Shown: piece by piece, positions 33,335 through 42,881 of the stretch
Position numbering within the stretch: the stretch's first letter is position 1
How the letters are laid out: every line of letters begins with the position of its first letter
Made by a program: the position numbers and the translations under genes
Notes under the pieces: generated by a model
Databases searched by the model: none
Told to the model about the DNA's origin: nothing
The model's input: the letters and a program-made list of their open reading frames with translations, nothing else
Source: Fagopyrum homotropicum
Lineage: Eukaryota; Streptophyta; Magnoliopsida; Caryophyllales; Polygonaceae
NCBI GenBank assembly: GCA_033239125.1
Contig: BSWB01000002.1
Location: 156,040,409 to 156,104,408 of the forward strand
Length of the DNA stretch: 64,000 nucleotides
Reading direction: 5' to 3'

Positions 33335-33368
33335 AGGAAATTTTTTTTTATCACTAGTGATAGTGCTC
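33335..33368 (-). repeat. Right terminal inverted repeat of the Harbinger element
   Basis: Read in reverse it is GAGCACTATCACTAGTGATA followed by an A-run and TTTCC. It includes a small palindrome ATCACTAGTGAT. Confidence 0.85.
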
Positions 33369-35736
33369 TAAATAAATCGACCCTCAACTCTGCTGTAATT
33401 ACAACCGGCCCCCCCTTATTTGGTATAATAGCAGAATGTACCCATTATTTAGTAATTGCAGTTTTGGCCCCTGTTTTGAGTTTATGCAAATATGCCCTAC
33501 AGATTTAATATTGGATTTGGCCCAAAGTTTTATTGTGGATTTTTGACCATGTTGTTGAAATTGTGTTTTGCCCCGGAAAAACAGTTGAGCGGTTCTTGTT
33601 ATCCTTGGGTTTATGATGTTGTTGGAGATTGCCCGGAAAATATAATTACGGATTTTAAGTTGAGTTCGGTTCAAATTGTAATTTTGGGTTATGACCAAGT
33701 TGCTAGATTTCCGTATTATGCCCAGGAGAGTTATGCGAGTTTTAACGTTGGGTTTTGGAAAACGAGTTTCCGTAAACCCATATATTTATATTATTCCGTT
33801 CAAATTTAGCTTATGAGCTAAATTTGTTTAGTTTGGTGTTAGGTCCGGGAGCGCCCTGATAAAGGCCTAACGAGTCCAAAGTCGACATCCGCCGATCGAC
33901 TTCCGTCTTTTGACGTCGTGTGAGTATTCTTTCCCCTCGATCTAGTTATGTTAAGTTTTAGTATCATGCTAGGATGGATCTAACATAACTTAGAGTTAAT
34001 ACCAAGTAGTGGTTTGAACCTTAGGTGAGTTTTGAAGATTGTTGATTGTTGTAAGACGTTGAGTGTTTGGTGATCTTGTGAGTATCCGAGGCTTGAGGTT
34101 GTTATTATATGGTTGTTGAGATTATGGGTAGGATGCACATGTCCTAGCATATTGTTGATACCGTTGAGATTGCTGAGACTAGACATGTTTAACCTAGTAT
34201 GTGTTATGGGTTATGATCTTGCGAGATCATAGGGTCTAGAAGTCTAAAGACTTCTAGCTTGTGTTGAGTGTGATGTGAGCATGAGAGATTCTAGGATGCG
34301 GTCCTATTATGTGAGTCAAATGATCTCGCGTAGATCATTTGTGTAGAAGTCTTAGATTTCTTAAGTTGAGCGAGTTGTTGATATAGTTATCTTCTTGTGA
34401 GCAGGTTATGGGCTTCCTTCCCTAAGGAAGCGAGAGTGTTGTGAGTTGAGTGTGGTGATGAGGTAAGTCTCCGGACTTACTTAGCTCGTATTCTATGTAT
34501 TAGATTCGATGCGTGTTTGGTGGTGTGTGTTTTATCGCTTTCATTATAACTGATAAAACCGGAATTAGGATTACCGACCTTTATATATTATTTGGCCCAA
34601 GTGTATGATAATGGGCGGTGACAACTTGTCTAGCTCTTGCGTAGAGTTAGGAGGTTCTTGGCGACTAGCCTGTGTGGTTAGACGGTCGGAGGCATCCACC
34701 GTTCCATGCGGTAAGTGGGGACCGAGGCGAGTTTCGGGAGATTCTCGTGTCACAAAAGAAGTTGAATTAGAACGGGATACGACTTAATAATAAAAAGATA
34801 ATAAACCGGACTTGTGTGATTTGATGTACATTGTGTGTTATGTTATTTTACTTGTGTTTGTGCCTTTCACCTTGATTCTAATGCTTCGAATATTAGCTAA
34901 CGGTTTTATACCGATTGTTGTAGATTGCCTTGCAGGTTAGGATTGCGGCCGAGAGATCCGGAAGAGTGGGCAGCCGGGGTTCCGTACATTTTAGGAGTGG
35001 GTTTTGGTTGGAGTCGGGTTGTGTTTTATTTTGCGTTTATTATGTTGGTATGCCGCGTGTATGGCGTTTTGGTCTTTGGTGTTGTTTATCGGCTGAAGTC
35101 TTTTGTTGTTTTCCTTTGGGTTTCTTATCTTTTGCATTAAAAGGAATTTCGGTTTTGCCTTTATTTGTGCCATGTTGAAAGATCCGGTGAAATTGTTGTC
35201 AAGCTAAGGGTCGGGACCCATTGTGAGGTCCCAACCCGTAGCGCCCCGAGTCCCACGGATTCGGGGTGTTACATCTTAGCTAGGTTAACGATTTTTTTTA
35301 ACTAAATATATTGTAAGCCTAAACTAATCTAACTAAACTAATAACATATCTTAACCCTAAACTAACATTTTTATACTAACAAAATCTTTCATATTATTAA
35401 AATTTTTAACATTATATTTTTATATTACACAAAATTACATGACTAATTACAATGATCTAATCTAAGTATATACTAACAAAATATGTAAACTTAAACTAAT
35501 CTAACTAAACTACTAACATATCCTAACCCTAAACTAATAATTTTATACTAACAAAATATGTAAACTTATATAATTTGTTTAATATTCTGTTTTTTTTATA
35601 TTATAAAAAATTAAATAACTAATTATAATCTTCTAATTACTAACAAAACCCTAACCCTGAATATGCTAATACAAAACAAAATAATATTAAGAAGGAATCA
35701 CTTACTTGGAGAAAGGATGCGGTACAGGGGTACAAG

Positions 35737-35832
35737 GGTGGTCCGGCGGTTTCACTGGTGGTCCGTCTGCGGTATAGGGGTGGTCCGGCGACGGTCCAGC
35801 TGTGGTCCAACGGTGGTCCAGTGGTCGGGTAG
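35737..35832. repeat. GTGGTCC minisatellite
   Basis: About eight irregular copies of GGTGGTCC or CGGTCC lie within 100 bp, in an otherwise AT-rich interior. The spacing is uneven (roughly 10-20 bp), so this is a degenerate short tandem repeat. Confidence 0.6.
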
Positions 35833-36012
35833 CCTCCTATGAGGTAAGCTTTATAATTTTAATGGAGAAAAAGCAAGAAAGAAAGGAGACTAGAAGGAGG
35901 TAGATGTTAAAATACAATAAGAAGACGTGAGGATTTATAGGACAAAGAAGAAGCCGTCTTCAATGTCGTCTTCGTCGTCTTCAATGTGAAAAATGCGGTG
36001 AATCACCCTATA

Positions 36013-36087
36013 GAAACGCGGTCATTGTCCGCGTTTCTTACATTAAAAAAAATAAAATAATAGAAGCCCGGTGACTCACCGCGCTTC
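36013..36087. repeat. Two adjacent GCGG palindromes in the Mutator-like element
   Basis: GAAACGCGG and CCGCGTTTC pair across a 7-bp loop (36013-36037). At 36063-36087 a 25-bp near-perfect palindrome is centred on GTGACTCAC, with arms CGGTGA and TCACCG. Related GCGGTGA motifs occur at 20861-20874, 20893-20901, 35994-36007, 37056-37070 and 37163-37180. Confidence 0.65.
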
Positions 36088-36264
36088 TTGTATTTATTTT
36101 TGAGAAGATTGGTGAAATAAGGCACTTTTTGTAACTTGTAGACTAACTAGGCACCCTATTTCTACAATTAAAAAATAAAGATAAAATTGAGTAGATATAG
36201 CCCCACCCCGCCCTTATACCAGTTAGACTAATCAAACTTCGTGTATTCTTTTGACGATACACAA

Positions 36265-36475
36265 TATTTAATACACAATTTTTATCATAATTTCAATTAC
36301 ACAATGTCCGTACACAATTTCAATTACACAATGTTAATAAATAAAACACAAATATCAGCTACATAAAATGCATTGGACATACATATTCTATTACACAATT
36401 TCAATTACACAATATAAATACATAATTTCAATTACACAATTTCAACTACACAATGTTAATACATAAAATACTTGT
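36265..36475. repeat. Dispersed tandem repeat of TTACACAATTTCAA
   Basis: The unit ATTACACAATTTCAATTACACAAT and variants recur about seven times over 200 bp with variable spacers. It is a decayed tandem repeat in the Mutator-like interior. Confidence 0.65.
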
Positions 36476-37116
36476 ATAACCAAACATTCTGTAAATGATG
36501 AATTTGTGTAACCAAATATTGTCAAAATGACAAACACTTGTACTACATAAACGTAATTGTTATGTAGAAAGTCGCAGAAATTATGTATTCATCACGGATC
36601 CTCAATTGAAACTTGAAACATTAATATGTTCATATGTACACAAATATCACGTCCCAACTATATTGGAATTATGTATCAGCATATGTACATAACCACGAAA
36701 TTAATAACAACATATTTCTTTAATTATGATAAATAAATATTTAAAGAGCAGATTTATTTAAATCTTTAATTAGAAAAATAATTAGGAAGAGATTTTAGGA
36801 TCAATTATTATCTCATTCCTTATTTGACTAACAACATATTTCTTTAAATCTTTAATTAGTAAAATAATTAAATGAGATATGAGAGAGAATTGACTTACAT
36901 GGTAATTTCTTTTATAATTTTTGATTAAATCTTTTTCATCATAATTTATGGTGCCTACTTTGTTAAATAGAAAACAAAAGGTACCTCCTTTATACTCAAT
37001 TACGTAAAGTACCTACTTAACAAATTCACTCTTTATTTTTTTTATAAAAGAAACTCGGTCACTTACCGCATTTCTTTCCTTTATTGATATTTTTTTTAAA
37101 TTCTGTGTGATTTTTT

Positions 37117-37277
37117 AATGTGATGGTTATGCACCACGTTTCTTCCGTAAAAGAACGCGGAGACTCACTGCGCTTTTAATCCATACCTGACACCCTCGTG
37201 CATTTTCGGAAAAAACTTTCATCCGAACCTAGTTTCGAAAAAAGTTTTATAACATCATTTATAACGGCGAGTAATTC
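37117..37277 (-). repeat. Right TIR of the Mutator-like element
   Basis: This is the 161-bp inverted partner of 20756-20917, ending GGCGAGTAATTC before the TATTTTGGG duplication. Confidence 0.85.
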
Positions 37278-39623
37278 TATTTTGGGCTCAATTAAGATAG
37301 CCCTTTAATTTTCAACCATAATGTAACACCCCGAATTCTCAGAACTCGGCACATTACTGGTTAGGACCTCACAATGGGTCCCGACCTCAGTTTGACAACA
37401 ATATTACTAGGATCTTGCAACAAGACACAAATAAGAAAAACCGAAACATATAAAAGTAATATTTTTTTTAAGAGATGAATGCAACAACGTCTAACAGCCT
37501 AAAGTACTTAAACCACAAAAAGACTAACTGTCTTTAACCAGAAGAAGAAAACCACAAGATAAACACCCAACCCCACTCTAAAGAGTACGGAGATCCGGCT
37601 GACCACTACTTCCGGATCACTCAGCTGCTGTTCTAACCTGCTGTAAAACTATAACCACAACAAAACAACCATTAGCTAGTTATCTAAACATTATAAGAAT
37701 AATAATAGCACACACACACATAAAATAATAAACACTCATCATGCTTTCAAACAATCCATTTATTATCTTCATTTAACTCATTCACTCTAATGATACTTAT
37801 TTTGTGACACGAGGGATTCCCAAACCTCGCCTCCGCCCCCGTGTTCCCATCAGGAGTGGATCCGATGCATCTCACCGTGTACCTGGATGGTCTGGGTATA
37901 GAGAACCTCCCAGTCTCCTGGCAGAGCTGGGCAGTGATGTCACGGCCCGTTATACATACACTTGGGCCTTAAACCATAAACCACGGTCGTCTTAACAAGT
38001 TGTTATTTATTATAACACACATTGTACACACACAACCATTTTCATCCAACTAACATCCAGAAACCAGCTAAGTAAGTCGCGAGGACTTACCTGAATCAAA
38101 TCACAACTCTCTAAAATTTCACTCGGTCTGCAACCGTGTAAACTCATTCGCCTGTCAAACAAGGCACGCGAATCAGGATCACATCCAGATGTCCAACCTC
38201 ATGCGAAGGGATTACGGAAAAAGCTCTCTTACGGTAAAAGACCATTTTACCCTTAGTGCCGAAAATCCGAAAAAGTCTATCATTTAGTTTACTATTTCCT
38301 TCTAGGACCTATGTCCTAAACCTAATTTCATAGCAAGGTTTAGAAAGGTTTTAGAATAGTTATCCAACATTCTTAATTTACACTATAGTCGTTAAAGCTT
38401 GATTTTGGGTTCATATACGCAGCTTGGATAAGGTTATAACATCCCGAGATAAAATCCTAGCTCCTCTATGATATACATACTAAACATAGGGAAAGGATCT
38501 TTCACAAATTCTCACTCAACACTCCTACATAAAATTATAAAGTTGGGGTAAAACTAACATTTCTATACTTAGTCATTTTTATTCCTCTGTTGCAAAATCA
38601 GCCTAACTGTCCTACTTCGGGGTCTTGTAGATCCTAATCCGACCGTTAACTTTCTCCCAAAATTTGACACAGTAAACTTCGTATTTCTATCTACCATATA
38701 TAAAAAATTCAACGGTGGATTCTCGATCTAAACTATCGAAACCCAGGGTCAAAGATTGCTTCCTAATCTAGTTTTCTTTTGTGAATTGAAAGGGTTAAAC
38801 ACTAGGTTGAGGGTTCGATACTCCTGAGCAACATCAGCTGAAACCAAACCTACCTAAACATCACATGTTCGAGACTCCTTTACAGCAGCTACAAGTGTAG
38901 GCATAATCTAGCTATATCTAAGAACGGGTATTCTGTATAACTTTACTAGGGTGGATTGTGAGAGAACTTACCCACTCTTCTGTAAATGGCTGAGGAGCAC
39001 AGTCTTCTGGTGAACCCTTCCCCGTCTGTTGCTACCAGTCCTTTGTCGACGAGGCTATGGTGGAGTCCTGATCGGCTGTTTTCGGTGCACTGTCCTGAGG
39101 TTGAAAGAACCGGTCTTGACGGTTAGGTTAGTCCTTACAGAAAGAAGGAAAAACAGTCCCGACTCACCTCTCTACTCCTGGATGTTTGATGATAGATGGG
39201 AGGGGGTTGGCTACTCGTTCGGATCTGTGCGTCTTGAGCCAACTGAAGGCTAGACTCTTCTGCACGCTGAAGAAATGTTCAACAACTATATCAAACCGTG
39301 AAGAAGGAGAGAGATATGGAGGGTATGCTCAGACCCATCTGTACAGAAAGTTATGTGCAGAAACCAACCTTCTCCAGCGATCTGTATGTGTGCAGCAGCC
39401 CAAGTTTCTTCCAGCGCTCCGTACGTATGCAGAGGACGACTCCCAACTGTTGCGATGAAGGCTAAGCGGTGGATCTTGCTGCAGAACGAGGACGTTGGGG
39501 AAGAGAGTTCTGAGTGTAGTCGAAGCGAGGATTGTGTACGCTGGATGGGAGATCGTTCGATCAGCCGTAAATCCGGATGTATCAAAGTGTGTTGCGTGAA
39601 ATTAGAGCCGTTACACAGATCTT

Positions 39624-41341
39624 TGTTAGCATGAAATATTGTGATATTTTAGGCATGTTTTCTAAGTGTATTTCATTGATATTGATAGTCATTGGTAAAA
39701 CATTGATGCATTTGTGAGTTTGTTTGCTTATATTCTCGATATAGAGATCTACACAAGCTTTATGTTGATTTTAGGCAATTAAGAGCTATTTCCGAACGGA
39801 ATTGAGCAAGGATGGAGTTTGATTGAACTTGTCCATGAATTGAGGACATCTCTAGGAGCTAAGGATGTGCCAACTTGAAGAATGGCACGAAACTAAGGAA
39901 GAATCACGGTTTAGCCCTAAACCACGCTCTAAAATACGGCCGTACTACATTCCACGTTCAAGTCCACGGCCGTGGAACCATGACAAGGGAAGCGTGGTTC
40001 ATTCCAACAACTTCTACGGCCGTGGAAGAGTTGTGTCAAACCGTGACAACTTCCACGCTCTAAATTACGGCCGTGGAACCCTTCCACGACCGTGATCTTG
40101 GCGATCTTTTTCGCCACACTTTAAGCCACGATCTCCTACGCAATTGGGCCGAGCTTATATTTTATCCTACACTATAAAAGGACGGACGAGGAGAGATTCC
40201 GTCACCTTCGCTTACACCTCTGCTTAGACGCACTTACGCTTAGAGGCATTTCCGCGGAATTGCCCTAATTTCACATCTTGTGGAGATTGTGATTGAGAGC
40301 TTTGCGTTCTACCATTGAGACTTCCGGATTGACGGAAGAGTTGAAGATTTGGAAGATTGTTCGTGAGAAGACTTCGCTTCTCATTTAGGTTTGAATTAGA
40401 AGACGGATTGACATCCCGTTCTTCCTTCTTATCTAAGATTCGTGATTGTTTGTGTTATTCCAAATCTATTGACGTTATTGTTCTTGTTTGTGAACTTGAG
40501 ATTGTTTTAAGAGTTATTCAAGGTTTTCGGAAGTTTTCATCTTTCATTATCTTTAATCTTGAATTTGATATCATAATGACTGTTGTTGGCTAAAACCCTT
40601 TAACAATTCTAAGGTGAAGGGTTGATAGTTGTGGCTTAGATGATGATAGATCGATCGTAATTAGATTGGACCCTGAGAGTTAGAGAGAATCGCCGACGAA
40701 CCTAATCCACGGTCTGTTCTTGAGCTTCCACGGCCGTGGAACTCAAGAACTATCCGTAATTTTGTGTCAGTTTACGAATTTGCTTTTACTTTAATCCAAA
40801 GTTAAAGATTTGCTTTAACTTAGTCTTGGCTTGCCTTTTCTAGGTGGTAGTGAAGCCTCAACAACGTCTACCTCGCTTGTGAGTGTCATAACCTCAATCG
40901 GTTTAGTTAGTCTTGATCCTTGGATTATAAGTTTGGGTATTTGACATTAATTCTTATCTTTAGAACCTTTCTATATTGAAGCCTTAACAACCTTTATAGA
41001 GAGTGCCTTTTAGGTGGGTCATATAAGGTTTTTGGAACTTCACCGTACGATTACCTTACCTTTGTATACGTTTGCATACCTCAACTCTGTCCTTATATCT
41101 TTAGTATATCTTGAATCGATTGCCACAGCTAGATTCCTGGATCTTTAGGATTGTTGTTTTCCCAATACTTGAAAAGCTTCACATATTCACTTGCTTGATA
41201 ATCTATAATTGGATTTAACCCCCCAAATCCTTGTGTTCGATACTCTAGAATTCTTGCTTAACTACGTCGATCCGTACACTGCGGGTTCGCTTGCTTGATT
41301 CTAGTTTTATAAATTTAAAGCTTATTTGCACGCACACTAAG
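39624..41341 (+). repeat. 5' LTR of the Athila-like element
   Basis: About 1.72 kb. The exact 3' end is uncertain between CTAAG at 41341 and GGCGAACA at 41350, because the 3' LTR loses its end at the inverted junction. It holds a TATA box (CTATAAAAGG, 40173-40182), several copies of the CCACGGCCGTGG palindrome (39935-40090 and 40727-40742), and GGTGGTAGTGAAGCCTCAAC further on. Confidence 0.87.
40173..40182 (+). promoter_or_regulatory. TATA box of the Athila-like LTR
   Basis: CTATAAAAGG is followed about 25 bp on by the likely start of R. The same box occurs in the 3' LTR at 51631-51640. The region between the palindrome cluster (39935-40090) and this box is the probable promoter. Confidence 0.7.
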
Positions 41342-41356
41342 TGGCGAACAAGTTTT

Positions 41357-41374
41357 TGGCGCCGTTGTCGGGGA
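41357..41374 (+). other. Primer-binding site, tRNA-Asp type
   Basis: TGGCGCCGTTGTCGGGGA is one base from the TGGCGCCGTTGCCGGGG sequence typical of Athila elements, primed by tRNA-Asp. It supports the lineage call independently of the proteins. Confidence 0.88.
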
Positions 41375-41452
41375 TTTGGTTTAGGCCGAATTCGGTTATC
41401 GGTTGTCAAGCTTGGGAGCTTCTCCCTTGTTATTTGATATCTTTTCAAGTGC

Positions 41453-42767
41453 ATGCACAGGTCTAGGAACACCGACGACCTCTTACCTCTTGATCAAGAG
41501 CTTGAGAGGACTTTAAGGCAAAAGTGTAAAGAAAAGAAAATGGTTGAAGAAAACGAGCGTGATCTTCAATCGGAGTTAGCGGAGAAGGAAGCTCAACTCC
41601 AATGGAGTGAGAAGACACGTAGGGAAGAAACGGATCATCATCAAATGAAAGTTGACGATCTAACGGACATGATGTTCCAAATGAGGTTGGAGATAAACAA
41701 CCTTAAGGAGAAAAAGAAAAGGAGGAGACCAGGAAGATCGGTTAGAGCTAACTCATCTAATGAGGATAGCGACTCCTCCATGCCACCGCTAGAGGAAATT
41801 GATCCTACGATCAATGTGAATTCATTCCATCCACGGGCAGCTGCTAATCGCCGTGTTCCACCTAGGAATGCAAGGATCGAACGTGTGGATGAGGAGCCAA
41901 GAACTCTTGGCCAAAGGATGGATCCAACGCAGCAACCACGCCGTTTAGGTGTGAACTTTGATGCTGATGATGTACAAGGGTTTAGCTTCAACCCTCAAGT
42001 TATTACTCTTGTTCGCCAAAACCAATTTGGCGGAACAAGCACTGAATCTCAACACCAACACTTGCAAAACTTTGAGTGTATGATGGAGACCATGAGGCCA
42101 AAGAACGCGACTACCAACAACTATAAGCTCAAGCCTTTCTTCTTCTCCTTGAAGGGGAAAGCATTGTCATGGTATCAAGCTCTTCCTAGTGGGAAACTAG
42201 ACACGTGGGAAGACCTTTCCGCGGAGTTCCTCACTAAGTTCTTTCCGCCATCCAAAACGGCGGAACTTAGAGGTAAGATTAATGCATTTTCCATGAGATC
42301 TAACGAAAGTTTGTTTCAATCTTGGGAAAGGTTTCAAGATTTGATCTTGGATTGTCCTCATCATGGCATATCCAAACTTGCATTATTGGAGATTTACTAT
42401 AATGGGCTGGATGTGGAGACACAATTCAAGCTCCAATCCCTCTCATGTGGTACACGCTTGGGACTTCATTGAGAAGCAAGCAAGAGTCATAGAGAAGTAT
42501 TCCCACCGGAAAGTAGAGGAAAATCGTGTGGAGCAAGGAGCAAACCTCACACATGAAGCTCAAACTCAAATCTTTTCTCTCAACAATGAGATTAAAGAGT
42601 TGAAGGAAGCTATCAAGACCAACTTTCCCAAGCAAACCGGAAAAGATGTTGGCTACGTAAGCAACAACAACAACGGTGGTGAGAATACAAACCGCAACAA
42701 CAACAATAACAGGAACAACAACCGGAATAATTGGAATGGCAACAACAACAACCGGAACAACAATTGA
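41453..42767 (+). pseudogene. Athila-like gag, frameshifted
   Basis: The capsid-nucleocapsid gene of the retroelement. The first part (41453-42472, 339 codons) opens 80 bp after the primer site. It has a charged coiled-coil-like N-terminus (about 20-100), a linker, and the retrotransposon gag domain (about 195-325; LKPFFFSLKGKALSWYQAL, DTWEDLSAEFLTKFFPP, CPHHG). The frame breaks between about 42430 and 42470 and continues one frame over to 42767, through AWDFIEKQARV and a tail of Asn/Arg repeats from CAACAACAA-type DNA. A stop at 42765-42767 follows, then another at 42810-42812 in the same frame, before the pol part. No zinc knuckle was seen. In Athila elements gag and pol are usually one frame. 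Confidence 0.85.
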
Positions 42768-42881
42768 AACAACAATAGGGGTTCAAACAACAACAATTGG
42801 CGCTCCAATTAACAAAACTCCGGTAACTCTTATCCTTCCAATTCAAATTCACTAACTCTACCTTCCTCTTCCTCTACTCCT

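Larger units (their letters stand above)
29312..33368 (+). mobile_element. PIF/Harbinger DNA transposon with two intact genes
   Basis: The 4057-bp element has ends GAGCATCACCAGCAGTGA and, in reverse, GAGCACTATCACTAGTGA, followed in both by an A-run and TTTC. A TAA duplication flanks it (29309-29311, 33369-33371). The target is present once and undisturbed in the 5' LTR at 22258-22260. The element carries a Myb/SANT-like protein gene and a DDE nuclease gene in the same direction, both open throughout. This is the standard two-component layout of plant PIF/Harbinger elements, in which both proteins are needed for movement. It looks complete, young and possibly autonomous. Confidence 0.93.
21309..35273 (+). 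mobile_element. Complete family-B Ty3/gypsy element (Tekay-like, non-autonomous)
   Basis: The LTRs lie at 21309-24162 and 28360-35273, the latter holding a Harbinger insertion. A perfect TCTTA duplication flanks the element (21304-21308, 35274-35278). Without the insertion and its 3-bp duplication the second LTR is 2854 bp, exactly the length of the first. Reading both gives about 19 substitutions, near 0.7%. The interior (24163-28359) has a tRNA-iMet type primer site, decayed reverse transcriptase, RNase H and integrase C-terminus, and a polypurine tract. The integrase core appears lost. Young LTRs around a dead interior point to movement by proteins from another copy. Confidence 0.93.
28360..35273 (+). 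repeat. 3' LTR of the family-B element, interrupted by a Harbinger transposon
   Basis: The LTR parts are 28360-29311 and 33369-35273. The interruption is exactly 4057 bp plus a duplicated TAA. About 11 substitutions against the 5' LTR fall in the first 950 bp and about 8 in the remaining 1900 bp. The long GC-rich frame of the 5' LTR is cut short here by the insertion. Confidence 0.92.
35279..37116. other. Right interior of the Mutator-like element (no gene)
   Basis: The Mutator-like interior resumes after the Ty3 insertion. It starts with TAACTAA/CTAACCCTAAAC-rich repeats (35290-35680), followed by a GTGGTCC minisatellite. A stretch near 35690-35945, read on the minus strand, has a TATA-like CCTATAAATCC, a C/T-rich leader and a donor-like AAGTAAGT. 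It may be the promoter and first exon of a lost or captured gene. GCGG hairpins (35990-36090) and TTACACAAT repeats follow. No transposase motif was found. Confidence 0.5.
20756..37277. mobile_element. Mutator-like element with ~160-bp TIRs, split by a Ty3 element
   Basis: The left end (20756) begins GAATTCTTCGCCC and the right end (37277), in reverse, GAATTACTCGCCG. The two arms continue as an imperfect inverted repeat for about 160 bp. A perfect 9-bp duplication TATTTTGGG flanks them (20747-20755, 37278-37286), the length diagnostic of Mutator-like elements. Removing the inserted Ty3 element (21309-35273 plus 5 bp) leaves about 2552 bp. No transposase ORF is seen in 20918-21308 or 35279-37116, so it is non-autonomous. 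It carries subterminal GCGGTGA hairpins, a GTGGTCC-rich minisatellite and a TTACACAAT repeat. Confidence 0.88.

Noticed and set aside
35340..35660. Interstitial telomere repeat (CCCTAAA)
   Set aside because: There are only isolated CTAACCCTAAAC copies at irregular spacing and no tandem array.
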